Virus record (IMG/VR): IMGVR_UViG_3300005288_000092
Span: 1-48,021 of that record
From: a virus
Direction: 5' to 3' (one strand)
Length of the DNA: 48,021 bases
The position numbers and the translations under genes are program-made. Below are positions 1-7,685 of this stretch, in pieces (position 1 is the stretch's first letter; the number at the start of each line of letters is the position of its first letter). The notes under the pieces are model-generated. The model saw nothing but the letters and a program-made list of their open reading frames with translations, searched no databases and was not told where the DNA came from.

Positions 1-288
1 TTTTGGCTCGTATCTGTAAACGCAAGGAATCTCATTAGGCCCACATTCATAGACCACTATTTCAACAGCGGAAGAAATAACTGATTCTATTGCTGCGCGA
101 AAGGTATCGTCAAAGTCCAATTCGGACTCGCCAGGATAGCTACCGCCCCACTTCCCAGCAACTATGCCGCAACTGTCAATGTATTCGGCGTGCAGGTGCT
201 TTTCAGCACGCCCCAAGACGCTTGCTAGCGCTTCGCCGTCAACTCGCGTAAAAATACGGCTGCTTACAAACGATCCACGTATGCTCAC
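1..288 (-). CDS. hypothetical protein, C-terminus outside the window
   Basis: An open frame of 96 codons runs leftward off the edge without a stop. It begins with GTG at 288-286, preceded by a good ribosome binding site (AAAGGTGG) about six bases upstream. The visible N-terminus begins VSIRGSFVSS and is a mixed acidic sequence with no motif I recognise. It is the most distal visible gene of the leftward cluster. Function unknown; the start is reasonably sure because of the ribosome binding site. Confidence 0.6.
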   Translation of the reverse strand, partial: MSIRGSFVSSRIFTRVDGEALASVLGRAEKHLHAEYIDSCGIVAGKWGGSYPGESELDFDDTFRAAIESVISSAVEIVVYECGPNEIPCVYRYEPK

Positions 289-343
289 GATAATCCACCT
301 TTCTCGTCCATACCTTGCAATTGCGATGCTATTAGCGACTTCT

Positions 344-544
344 TCACGGCTTTCCTTTCTGGCGTTTCAGTTGAGCGCGACGTGCGCGCTTGGCTTCAAG
401 CTTGCGCTGGTCCTTGTCTGCTGGGTCGCGTACCGCTGCTATCGTAGACTGATCAATTGGGATGATAAGACCACTACGTGAAATCAAGCCGCGCATGTGC
501 AGTGACAAACTTGAACTAGGACGAAGTTGCTGAGGTATTTTCAC
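344..544 (-). CDS. small basic hypothetical protein
   Basis: A 66-residue protein starting with GTG, which overlaps the TGA stop of the upstream gene as GTGA and so suggests translational coupling. The C-terminal third is very rich in Lys and Arg (KLEAKRARRAQLKRQKGK), so nucleic-acid binding is possible but unproven. No family recognised. Its place in a tight leftward chain is the main support that it is real. Confidence 0.5.
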   Translation of the reverse strand: MKIPQQLRPSSSLSLHMRGLISRSGLIIPIDQSTIAAVRDPADKDQRKLEAKRARRAQLKRQKGKP

Positions 545-963
545 AGATCATCCCCTGGCAGTGGCCGCGCCACGACCTGATGCGCGTTCCGGTGGATCTC
601 AAGCCAAGCCAGAATAGCGGCGGTCTCGTCGGCGGTCAGGTTCAGCAGCGCCGCATCGCGCCCGCTGTCCGGCTGCGGGGCCGCAAAGAATTTATCGGCC
701 CACTCATCATTGCTTAGACCGGCATTGAGCAGTGAAGACTCGACCGCTTTTTCCGCAAGTGCATAGTGCGCCAGCTTCTGCTCTGCCGCTTCCAGCGCCG
801 CCCTCAACTCGGCGATTTCAGCGTCGCGCCCCTGCCATCCACGCATGAATGCAACGCGGTCAGCGGCAGATTGCATCATCACGGACGTGTGCGGACTATC
901 GGGCGTCGGGTAGGCTTCATCTAGCGCGGCATCCAACGTCTTGATCGCGGTGCCGGCGCTCAT
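541..963 (-). CDS. hypothetical protein with a central coiled coil
   Basis: A 140-residue acidic protein. Residues about 45-75 form a clear amphipathic helix with regularly spaced Leu and Ala (AEIAELRAALEAAEQKLAHY), a likely coiled coil. The rest has no motif I can name. It overlaps its upstream neighbour (ATGA) and its downstream neighbour (GTGA), so it sits inside a coupled leftward operon of small accessory genes. Function unknown. Confidence 0.65.
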   Translation of the reverse strand: MSAGTAIKTLDAALDEAYPTPDSPHTSVMMQSAADRVAFMRGWQGRDAEIAELRAALEAAEQKLAHYALAEKAVESSLLNAGLSNDEWADKFFAAPQPDSGRDAALLNLTADETAAILAWLEIHRNAHQVVARPLPGDDL

Positions 964-1130
964 GCTGCACCGCCGTCACGGTAGAGGCGCGCAGTACGGC
1001 GCTTGCAGACCTCGTTAAATTTGCGCGCATGCTGGCTCCAACCATCCGCGACCATCTTCTTGGCTGCGGCTTCTTGGCATGCGCTCCAGCGGCGCTGATC
1101 GATTGTCGACCCGAGATAGAAGCCTGGCAT
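960..1130 (-). CDS. small hypothetical protein (56 aa)
   Basis: A short leftward gene beginning MPGFYLGSTIDQRRW and ending in a TGA that overlaps the next ATG (ATGA). An AAAGGGG ribosome binding site lies about eight bases before the start. The product is basic with two Cys and Trp residues spread through it and no recognised domain. Spacing and ribosome binding site make translation likely; function unknown. Confidence 0.55.
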   Translation of the reverse strand: MPGFYLGSTIDQRRWSACQEAAAKKMVADGWSQHARKFNEVCKRRTARLYRDGGAA

Positions 1131-1210
1131 TATGCATCCCCTTTCTGTTTCGTATTGCTGCCCTCCGATGGCTTGGCGGCGAGAGCGCGGTACAAATTTT
1201 CTTTGTTCAT
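1130..1210 (-). CDS. very small hypothetical protein (26 aa)
   Basis: A 26-residue frame starting MNKENLYRALAAKP, with an AAGGGA ribosome binding site a few bases upstream. Its TAA shares one base with the next ATG (TAATG). It fills the gap between the HNH/AP2-type gene and the 56-residue gene and keeps the coupled layout. It could be only a leader peptide for the following gene. Confidence 0.4.
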   Translation of the reverse strand: MNKENLYRALAAKPSEGSNTKQKGDA

Positions 1211-1220
1211 TATTTCCCTT

Positions 1221-1799
1221 TTAGTCGGTAATTTCTACTTGATAGGCCATCAGTGCTGCATAGGCTCGTGGATCAATTGCGGCCTTGTACTTCTCGGCAA
1301 CGGCCTTGATGTGTAACTCTTTTGCTTCTTTATAGGCAAAAAATGCTTGTTCTGGGGTGTCGTATGAGCCGATCCTTTTTCTTGTGTTGCAAATCGAAAT
1401 GTAGGCGTAATACCTATTTCCCTGACGATTCACTCCTATCGGATAATCACCTCGCCTCCCCTTTAATTGCACCAGAAGACTATTTACTTCTCCTGGTACA
1501 AAAACACAGAATTCCGGGGCATAAATGGTATTCCCCTTTTTGAGAATGTCTTTGTCAATAGCCCATCCCATATGAAATCCATCTTGCTTCCATGCCCAAT
1601 CTGCAAATTCTTGAAACTTGAGAAATTCCTTGCTTACGGTGCAGCCAGCATAAGACGGCCGTTTCGCTAGACTGATAGGGCAATAGCATCGCTGTAGCAT
1701 ATGATTCCACATGCTATGAATACGCGTTGTCTTGCCATTCACGCTAGTAGTGAAATGACCATCGTTGCGCTCACCTACGCCATAAATTAGCCTTCTCAT
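1221..1799 (-). CDS. HNH/AP2-type homing-endonuclease-like protein
   Basis: A 192-residue protein with the pattern of free-standing phage HNH-like endonucleases joined to an AP2-type DNA-binding domain. Residues about 28-110 carry the W-x2-ML-x-RCY segment, a Y-x-GC-x-V block, and the AIDKDIL..GN..Y.PE..VFVP core. Residues about 115-165 (RRGDYPIGV, then a YYAYISI strand and an IGSYDTPEQAFFAY helix) match the AP2 fold that binds DNA. Such proteins are usually selfish mobile elements of phages. It overlaps the upstream gene by one base (TAATG), so it is expressed with the leftward operon. Nuclease activity is inferred from family, not shown. Confidence 0.75.
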   Translation of the reverse strand: MRRLIYGVGERNDGHFTTSVNGKTTRIHSMWNHMLQRCYCPISLAKRPSYAGCTVSKEFLKFQEFADWAWKQDGFHMGWAIDKDILKKGNTIYAPEFCVFVPGEVNSLLVQLKGRRGDYPIGVNRQGNRYYAYISICNTRKRIGSYDTPEQAFFAYKEAKELHIKAVAEKYKAAIDPRAYAALMAYQVEITD

Positions 1800-3178
1800 T
1801 ATTTTCTTTCGGTGGCTGCGAGTGCGGCGCGGTCAATTGGTTTCCGCTGCGCCGAGTTCTTATCCCATTCGGCGCGCCATGCGACAACCAAATCAATAAC
1901 ATCCTGCCGGACAAGGTAATCAATATTCCGTTTTAGTGACCCTTCCTGGGTTGGCAAATGAAGCAGCGCAGCGGCAAAATTCATGCTTATTTTATCGAGG
2001 CCGCGAATCGTGGCGAGGCAGCCGGCGTATCGCTCATCCAGCGCCGCCCCTTCCTGTTGAATGGCTGGCGCAGCGGCGCGTTTTTCGAACTCGCGCAGAA
2101 TTTCGCCAAGTATTGAGAACGCTGAGCGATAATAGAACTCATCCTGGTCGAACGGTTCATAGTCGGCCAGCACCGAGAGCCGACCCAGACGCTTGCCGAT
2201 GAAGGAGCGCTCCTGATCATCGTGCTGGTAGAGTTTCGGCGCTGCGGCTGGCTGCTGGCTGGCGGCGAGGATGGCGCGAGCGAAGCGCAGCATCGAACTC
2301 GTCATCTGTTTATCATCGCTGTAGTTGAATGTGTCGCGATAGACATCAGCAATTTCGCCTTCGCTCAGCGCCGCTTGCGCATGCTGCTGTGGGGCTGGAA
2401 GCGCGACGATGAACAGGCGCTTGCCGTCCTTGGAGCCGTCGCCGAAGATGGGCAGATCGATGGTGTTACCGTCAACGGTCCGACCTTCGATCAGCAGTTC
2501 ATCAGGGCGGATGTAGCGCTGCTGTGGAGCGGCAGCTTGAATGCGCGCAAGCTGGTCACGGGCCGCATCGCGCTCGCCGGTTATGTCCTCGACGAGCTTC
2601 GCTCCATCGCTGAAGCCCCTGCGGTATTCGACTGCTGCCGATTGCGAGGTGTGGCCGTCGATGTGGGAAATGAACTCCGCTCGGGCTATTTTGTAGCCGT
2701 CCTCGTTATCTGGTGTATCGCCAGCCACATCCAAGGTGCTCAGGCGCATGCGGAAATGAGGCGTATCCACCGTCACCGCTGGCATTCCCGATGCCGATGC
2801 AGCATCAATCTTGTGCATCGCGGTTTGCAGGTAGTTTGCGCAGTCGAGCGATTCCAGCAACGCGTGCTCCAGCCAATCGCGCAGCGGTGCTTTGGAATCG
2901 GCGAGGGTCGTTCCGTACTTCCCGATGCCCAAGGCGCTGCGCGACCGCAGCAGTTCCACATTAGCCTCAACCACTGGGTCGGCCGCTGGCATTCCCGTGT
3001 TCGCGGGAATCATACTAGCCACATACTGCTCACGCGCCGCTGCCGCTGCTTCAGCGCGCACCAGCAGATCGCGGACTTCTGTTAGTTCCGCTTCCTGCTT
3101 GCGCACCAATTGCACAAGTTCTAATACATCATCGTCACCGGCAACGCGTGCGCTATTCTCAATCTGGTCCAAGTTCAT
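1799..3178 (-). CDS. hypothetical mosaic protein (Ead/Ea22-like style)
   Basis: A 459-residue protein. Residues about 15-50 are a predicted coiled coil. Residues about 70-125 contain a helical block (LGIGKYGTTLADS...DWLEHALLESLDCANYL) like the short alpha-helical module found in phage accessory proteins and resembling MazG-like all-helical nucleotide hydrolases; catalytic acidic residues are not clear. Ala/Gln-rich linkers separate further segments, giving the patchwork look of Ead/Ea22-type proteins. It overlaps both neighbours. Function not known. Confidence 0.6.
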   Translation of the reverse strand: MNLDQIENSARVAGDDDVLELVQLVRKQEAELTEVRDLLVRAEAAAAAREQYVASMIPANTGMPAADPVVEANVELLRSRSALGIGKYGTTLADSKAPLRDWLEHALLESLDCANYLQTAMHKIDAASASGMPAVTVDTPHFRMRLSTLDVAGDTPDNEDGYKIARAEFISHIDGHTSQSAAVEYRRGFSDGAKLVEDITGERDAARDQLARIQAAAPQQRYIRPDELLIEGRTVDGNTIDLPIFGDGSKDGKRLFIVALPAPQQHAQAALSEGEIADVYRDTFNYSDDKQMTSSMLRFARAILAASQQPAAAPKLYQHDDQERSFIGKRLGRLSVLADYEPFDQDEFYYRSAFSILGEILREFEKRAAAPAIQQEGAALDERYAGCLATIRGLDKISMNFAAALLHLPTQEGSLKRNIDYLVRQDVIDLVVAWRAEWDKNSAQRKPIDRAALAATERK

Positions 3179-3405
3179 TTAGGCTGCTCCTTAATTTCTA
3201 TTTCGGTTGCTGGGATAAGCTCAGGATTTCCAGCGAGGTAGACGCTGGTTTTAAATCCTGGCCCTGATGGATCGGGGTAGCGCTGGAACTCTTGAATGTA
3301 GTGCTTCAGGCCCTTGTAGACTACTGGGTGGGCTAGCTCTTGAGCATTCATTAGAAGTCTAGCGTGCTTGTACTCGACCTCTGCGGGGTTTGTTTTGTCT
3401 TTCAT
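3175..3405 (-). CDS. hypothetical protein (76 aa)
   Basis: A short hydrophilic protein beginning MKDKTNPAEVEYKHARLLMN. It overlaps the upstream gene's stop and the next gene's start by four bases each, so it is clearly part of the coupled leftward chain. The second half is rich in Pro and Gly (YPDPSGPGFKTSVYLAGNPE). No domain recognised. Confidence 0.6.
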   Translation of the reverse strand: MKDKTNPAEVEYKHARLLMNAQELAHPVVYKGLKHYIQEFQRYPDPSGPGFKTSVYLAGNPELIPATEIEIKEQPK

Positions 3406-4073
3406 TCTTCGCCAAGATGCAATTGACCGCCTTTGATGGCATCAAGACCAGCACGCATTAGCGTAGATGTGGTGTAAGCATTGACTTCAACTTTTGCCTT
3501 CTCAACCGTATTTTCCATAAATTCGCCGAATTGCTTCATAACGAAATCCATAGAGCTACTGATTTCACGCGACGATTTGTTAGCCAAGCTAATCATCTCT
3601 TCCTTCTCTCTTTTGCTGAGCTTGGAAGATTCGATTGCTTCGGCCAGCTTAGCCAAATTCTTACGCGCATCGATCAAATTTTGATCCGCCTCCATGCGGT
3701 ATTGCTCTTTGCGGCTTTTATTTGGTGGAAGACCGTTAATCCACTGACCATTAAAGCCTGTCATGGTGCAGCATGTTCCGCTGCCTTGGTTCATTGAGCT
3801 GACGAATGTGGCCCACTGAGCTTCGCTCAAAGCTACCTCAATGTACGGCATTGTGGATTCGCTATGCCAGTCACGCGACAAGCTACGATTCAATTTGCTA
3901 GACGCAATGCGAATCGTTATATAGTTTTGATGCTGAAAATCAGAGCCGTAAAGAATGGCTCCGCCCTGCACGCGACTAGCCCCAATCTGCGCATAGCTTG
4001 GGTGAGTGGTTGTTGTACCGCCAAAATAACTATCATTCTCTACGGTAATTGGTTCTTCAATCATTCTCATCAT
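3402..4073 (-). CDS. hypothetical phage protein with helical C-terminus
   Basis: A 223-residue protein. The N-terminal half is beta-rich and includes a conserved-looking segment (VALSEAQWATFVSSMNQGSG, near residues 80-100) followed by paired Cys. The C-terminal half is a long helix or coiled coil of Lys, Glu and Ala. Three in-frame ATG codons lie at the start (4073, 4070, 4064). The AAGGA ribosome binding site is only three bases from the first but six from the second, so 4070 may be the true start. A good sigma-70-like promoter lies just upstream, so it may head a transcription unit. Function unknown. Confidence 0.65.
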   Translation of the reverse strand: MMRMIEEPITVENDSYFGGTTTTHPSYAQIGASRVQGGAILYGSDFQHQNYITIRIASSKLNRSLSRDWHSESTMPYIEVALSEAQWATFVSSMNQGSGTCCTMTGFNGQWINGLPPNKSRKEQYRMEADQNLIDARKNLAKLAEAIESSKLSKREKEEMISLANKSSREISSSMDFVMKQFGEFMENTVEKAKVEVNAYTTSTLMRAGLDAIKGGQLHLGEE

Positions 4074-4114
4074 AATTCCTTAGTTATCCGCGCACAACGC
4101 GCCGCCATGAACAA

Positions 4115-4143
4115 ATCATGCCACAGCAATTATTCTTACGCAA
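4115..4143 (-). promoter_or_regulatory. sigma-70-like promoter, leftward
   Basis: On the minus strand TTGCGT (4143-4138) and CATGAT (4120-4115) are separated by 17 bases, in the 72-base gap between two leftward genes. It would give the downstream genes (3402-4073 onward) a start independent of the exonuclease-RecT genes. Confidence 0.45.
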
Positions 4144-4145
4144 GT

Positions 4146-4427
4146 CTAATCCGACAATTCAACGCCAAGTGTTGCAGATATGTATAAAACGAACTCGATA
4201 AAATTGTTCATGCGGTCAACGTCCATCTTTGAAGTTGACTCAGGCAACGAGATATCGCGCATCTCCAGCCCATCTGCCTCTGCAAGCGCTGCATTGAAGT
4301 AGCTGCAAAGTATGATCTTGAACTCTGCGGCGGTTAGGTGTACGCCTTCGTGCGACCAAGAGCGCGCAAAATCGGACAGTAGGGCATGTGCTGCCCGGTT
4401 TTGCGAGTTGGTGCGTATGCCGCTCAT
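4146..4427 (-). CDS. hypothetical protein (93 aa)
   Basis: A small acidic, mostly helical protein starting MSGIRTNSQNRAAHALLSDF and ending in a hydrophobic helix (IEFVLYISATLGVELSD). Its start abuts the stop of the exonuclease gene, and a promoter follows its end. No family recognised; position suggests an accessory to the recombination genes, but this is only context. Confidence 0.6.
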   Translation of the reverse strand: MSGIRTNSQNRAAHALLSDFARSWSHEGVHLTAAEFKIILCSYFNAALAEADGLEMRDISLPESTSKMDVDRMNNFIEFVLYISATLGVELSD

Positions 4428-5186
4428 TTAGGCGCGCAGAATGGCTTCGTACTGCTTAACGAGGCCTTCAAAGTCAGCCAGTTGAGCCGCCATCTTGTCT
4501 ATGAAATCATCATCGCGCAGGATTCGTTTCACGTACAAGTCTTTACCTACATTTTTCAGCATAGGCGCATACATAATGAAGTCGCAATATTTCCGCGCAG
4601 TAAGCCATAGGCCTCCTTGAATCTGGCAGAGATATTCGCTAACGTCGCCAGTACGCCACATATCCATGATCTTGATGCTGTCAATCGGGGATTTTATTTC
4701 TATTAAGCCATCATTGTCTACAAGGCCATCAGAGCTGTATGCAAAAACGTCATCAGCATCAATACACAAGCCAGCCTCGGTAACGAAAGCTTGCGTCCTG
4801 GCTTCGTAGTGCATACGCGCCAAGGCTTCCATCTCGTGGCCGCGCTCCAGAGCCCAAGCGTTCGCTGGCTCTTGGAATGGGCCTCCATTGATACGCTCAA
4901 ATGCCAAATCAGCAGCGTAACGTTTTGCGGTATCAGACGGCTCAACGGTAGATTCGTCACGTAGGGCGCGCTTGATGATATCGGCACTAGGAGCGCCTTT
5001 GTAACCAGCGCCAGCCGCCGCATCTTTTTCTGATAAGCCAGCCTTTACCAGCTCGACATACTTTTGTTGCTGCTCATTTAGACCGCCAATCGTGCTGATT
5101 GCATCGCTGAAACATGACGCGGTAATTAATCCGGCCCTTAATGCAAGCCACTCGGAAGTTCCTTGTTGGCATTCAATAAATCTCAC
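4428..5186 (-). CDS. YqaJ/lambda-exonuclease-type recombination nuclease
   Basis: A 252-residue PD-(D/E)XK nuclease of the YqaJ (lambda Red-alpha-like) family, which resects one strand of double-stranded DNA ends to make substrate for an annealing protein. The N-terminal QGTSEWLALRAGLITAS motif (residues 8-24), GHEMEAL (about 117-122), D153, the EIK motif at 163-165 and the Q-I-Q motif near 188-190 match the family's active site. Residues about 37-100 look like an extra helical insert containing a helix-turn-helix-like segment (LVKAGLSEKDAAAGAGY). It overlaps recT by four bases (ATGA), the usual arrangement for the pair. Confidence 0.9.
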   Translation of the reverse strand: MRFIECQQGTSEWLALRAGLITASCFSDAISTIGGLNEQQQKYVELVKAGLSEKDAAAGAGYKGAPSADIIKRALRDESTVEPSDTAKRYAADLAFERINGGPFQEPANAWALERGHEMEALARMHYEARTQAFVTEAGLCIDADDVFAYSSDGLVDNDGLIEIKSPIDSIKIMDMWRTGDVSEYLCQIQGGLWLTARKYCDFIMYAPMLKNVGKDLYVKRILRDDDFIDKMAAQLADFEGLVKQYEAILRA

Positions 5187-6166
5187 GGCTGGCCTCCTGT
5201 GCGCTGAGCATCAAGTTCTTCGTCGCTGAGCACGCGCTCGGCTTCCTGCTCGGCCAGAACTTCCGGCATGGCCTGATCAATCACTTCTGGCTTTTTTGCA
5301 TCTTCAGCCATCCGCGCACGATGGCCGGCGATGGCATCCTTGAGCTTCTTGTAAGCCGCAGGATTATTCACCAACAGCGCGTTGTGCTCACGCCAGTAGG
5401 TCAGCGCGGCGGCGTCACTAGTGGTCTTCAGCGCTTCGGCAATAAGCGGGTCTACGTCCATGGTATCCGGTGCGTTGTTGATGTCGCGCATGCCCTCACC
5501 GCCCTCCGTGTTAAGGTGATGGATTGCATTTTCCAGGCGGTCAGTCTTAGGCCAGTATTTATAGGCTTGCTTGACGCAAGTTTTCTTGATCATCTCGGCG
5601 GGGTCGGTCTTCCACGGCCCTGAGTTGCGCTTCCACGCTTCCGAGCGGTTGCGGATATCGTAGACCTCGCTTATTTCCATGGTGTGTGTCAGGTAGTCAC
5701 CATCCGCAGTCTTGACGACAACGTAGACGCCGATTATCTCGCCTCGATCCTTTGCAAACGGATTAAACGTGTGCACAGGCGCTTGGTCGAAGCGTCCACG
5801 TGAGAAGCCATCGCCAGCGCGTACAATCTCAGCCTGCGCCCATTTGATCGATCCTGTAGCCATTGCCAAGTCCATTAGGCCCATGTAGCTAATATCAAGG
5901 CAGATTGCGCCGCCACGTGGTACTAGATAAGCTTGCTTCTTGGCTGGGTTGAGACTGATGCCAATAGCGGCAATATTCTTGACCGCATTCACGACAGATT
6001 GACGATTGTTAGCCGCGATCTTCAGTGCGAAATCATTGTTCCCCAGCACTTGAATCGCAAAGCCAGCCTCTTGCTCAAACTTTATTGAGCGGTCAGCTAG
6101 CAATGTCTGGAATTCATCCCGAGTAGCGTTGATGTCTCCGGTAATTAGAGTTAATGCGTTGCTCAT
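5183..6166 (-). CDS. recT: RecT-family single-strand annealing protein
   Basis: A 327-residue RecT homologue, which coats single-stranded DNA and anneals complementary strands in phage recombination. The core is clear: NIAAIGISLNPAKKQAYLVPR (residues about 68-88), an ISYMGLMDLA block, GDxF..G, and the AEMIKKTCVKQAYKYWP helix at about 188-204. The C-terminal 100 residues are charged and probably flexible. The start has a good AAGGA ribosome binding site. It is followed directly by the exonuclease gene, its expected partner. Confidence 0.95.
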   Translation of the reverse strand: MSNALTLITGDINATRDEFQTLLADRSIKFEQEAGFAIQVLGNNDFALKIAANNRQSVVNAVKNIAAIGISLNPAKKQAYLVPRGGAICLDISYMGLMDLAMATGSIKWAQAEIVRAGDGFSRGRFDQAPVHTFNPFAKDRGEIIGVYVVVKTADGDYLTHTMEISEVYDIRNRSEAWKRNSGPWKTDPAEMIKKTCVKQAYKYWPKTDRLENAIHHLNTEGGEGMRDINNAPDTMDVDPLIAEALKTTSDAAALTYWREHNALLVNNPAAYKKLKDAIAGHRARMAEDAKKPEVIDQAMPEVLAEQEAERVLSDEELDAQRTGGQP

Positions 6167-6175
6167 AGTTTTTCC

Positions 6176-6835
6176 TTAGAATTGTTTCAAAAATTCTTTT
6201 GCTTGCTCTAATGGGTCATACGTCTCGTATTCAGATTCTGTTGGACGCCAATCAGTTTCGTCCCAGTTACATTTGCCTTGATTACAGGCCCCGCAAAGAA
6301 TTTGTAGATTTTTTATATCTAAAGCCAAATTAGGAAAGTATTTTCGTGGCTTGATGTGGTCAACATTCATGATGGCCCCATTGGAAGGGTTGTCACCGCA
6401 GCACATGCACACTGCCCCGTATAGTTTTAATGCCTGCATACGCAATGTGCGCCAAGCGTAACTAGTAAGGAAGTCAGGCCCATTCGGATCGACGTAGCGC
6501 TGCTTTGGTGGCTTTGATGGCGGTGGAACGTAAGACTTGATGGCTGGATATGTAACTGGGCCGCTTTTCTTTTCAGACAGGGATAGAGCAACCAACTGAT
6601 ACGCGTTCGGGTTCCGGCCCTTCTTTTCGCGGCGCTTTATCTTGGCCGTCATGGCTTTACTGATTTTAGACAGCATGTACTCAGTAACAAGGCGCGGCCC
6701 ATGTTTCGCCATCCACCCTGATTTCAATGGGTATGGAATCCCAAAGGCATGCGCCTCTGATCGCGTGATTGCGAAAGGTCGCTCTACGTTGTACTTTTCC
6801 TGTAAATATTCCAAAATATTCATTAAAAAACCCAT
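6176..6835 (-). CDS. HNH endonuclease
   Basis: The C-terminal half holds a classic HNH zinc motif: a CMCCG knuckle, then MNVDHIKP with the catalytic His, then LDIKNLQILC..CN. The N-terminal half is basic and begins MGFLMNILEYLQEKYNVERPF. No start has a convincing ribosome binding site. I chose 6835; 6823 (MNILEYL) lies just after the T-run of the upstream hairpin and is equally possible. Longer starts up to 6925 would run through that hairpin and look unlikely. It could be a homing endonuclease or a packaging/recombination nuclease. It is followed nine bases later by recT. Confidence 0.8.
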   Translation of the reverse strand: MGFLMNILEYLQEKYNVERPFAITRSEAHAFGIPYPLKSGWMAKHGPRLVTEYMLSKISKAMTAKIKRREKKGRNPNAYQLVALSLSEKKSGPVTYPAIKSYVPPPSKPPKQRYVDPNGPDFLTSYAWRTLRMQALKLYGAVCMCCGDNPSNGAIMNVDHIKPRKYFPNLALDIKNLQILCGACNQGKCNWDETDWRPTESEYETYDPLEQAKEFLKQF

Positions 6836-6912
6836 GTGGTCGAAGCAGAGGCGGTGATCGTAAAACCTGACGGATTGCAGGCATTGCGAAACTCTGCTTC
6901 GACCACATGGGT
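6825..6912 (-). terminator. very long hairpin with T-run, leftward
   Basis: Positions 6830-6850 and 6892-6912 form a perfect 21-base-pair inverted repeat around a 41-base loop. Read leftward the stem is followed at once by six T (6830-6825, the first of them shared with the stem base). This has the form of an intrinsic terminator but with an unusually long stem and loop. It lies directly before the HNH gene's likely start codons, so it could end transcripts arriving from 7493 and/or occlude translation of the nuclease. Confidence 0.65.
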
Positions 6913-7493
6913 CTTCCGTTGGCACTGAAAGCCATCACCACAACAGCTATTCAGAATCCACATATTGCCATGAAATATTATTTCCAGCAAGGGATATTTA
7001 TGAGTCTTTCACCGGTTGTCTTTTTAAGCAAGATTGCTATATGCAGAAAACTGGCGGCACGTTTTTTATCCTGAGTCTGCTCAGAAACCGCCTCTGCATC
7101 CCGGCTTTAACCAAGTCCGGCTTGGGCATATGCGCTGTGCATGCTAGCGTGTGGACCCGTCCTCCTGTTTGCGCTCCCCGGCAGACGCCTGCTTTACAGG
7201 CCGATTCGGCTCATTGCGCATCCCGCTACTCCAAAGGGCAGTATAGCGGCCCCTTACCACACATAGCCGCCCTACCTTTGGTAGGCGTCATCAGGCGTAG
7301 TTCCTGAATCATACGATTTAACGGGGTAGCGCCCAAATCGTTGCATCTTCTCGCCGTTCAGGCGGAGGGCTACATCAGCGGCTATGTGTAGTGACTGGTT
7401 ACGCCAGTCAGGCGATGCACGGTGTTACTCCCTTGACCGTGCAGCTTTGCCAGATTCCCCCAGCAATTTATTAGCTCTGGCGGGCTAAAAACT
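6913..7493 (-). ncRNA. candidate large structured RNA, gene-free block
   Basis: About 580 bases with no credible coding frame but many perfect short inverted repeats: a 12-base-pair pair ACACATAGCCGC (7260-7271, plus strand) with GCGGCTATGTGT (7378-7389) enclosing at least three smaller hairpins (cores CCTACC/GGTAGG, AGGCG..CGCC-type, and a 7-bp stem with AAATCGT), then a TGACTGG/CCAGTCA hairpin, a TGCACGGT/ACCGTGCA hairpin, CTGAG/CTCAG, CCAAG/CTTGG and GCCTG/CAGGC hairpins. Loops are purine-rich when read on the minus strand, matching the direction of neighbouring genes and of the 6825-6912 terminator. Structure is inferred by eye. It might belong to a known large phage RNA class such as GOLLD or ROOL; I cannot confirm that. 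Confidence 0.5.
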
Positions 7494-7673
7494 TTACTTA
7501 AAATGCTTGTCCAGCACATCGATTACCATGTAGCAGACGAAAGGAGCGATGACTAGGAACAAGAGCATGATAGCAACTTGGTCGGAGAATTGCTTCTCTT
7601 TTTCGTGGCGCTGCTTCATATCGAGCCACGTTTCGTCTCTTTTAGGCCACTTGTCGAACGGATCGTTGAGCAT
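7494..7673 (-). CDS. small single-pass membrane protein (59 aa)
   Basis: A 59-residue protein starting MLNDPFDKWPKRDETWLDMK, with a charged N-terminal half and one transmembrane helix at residues about 33-54 (VAIMLLFLVIAPFVCYMVI). An AAAAGGGG ribosome binding site lies six bases before the ATG. It follows the 83-residue gene by 12 bases in the leftward operon and is the last gene before the RNA-like block. Function unknown. Confidence 0.65.
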   Translation of the reverse strand: MLNDPFDKWPKRDETWLDMKQRHEKEKQFSDQVAIMLLFLVIAPFVCYMVIDVLDKHFK

Positions 7674-7685
7674 TTCATTCCCCTT

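Noticed and set aside
2222-3085. Frame of about 287 codons on the plus strand inside the 459-residue leftward gene
   Set aside because: All neighbours with overlaps and ribosome binding sites are leftward; this frame is antisense and Cys/His/Arg-rich as expected for a shadow.
6913-7493. Group I intron core, RNase P RNA or tmRNA
   Set aside because: I could not find the conserved group I P/Q/R/S elements, the RNase P GAGGAAAGUCC-type core or a tmRNA tag; a large structured RNA of another kind remains open.
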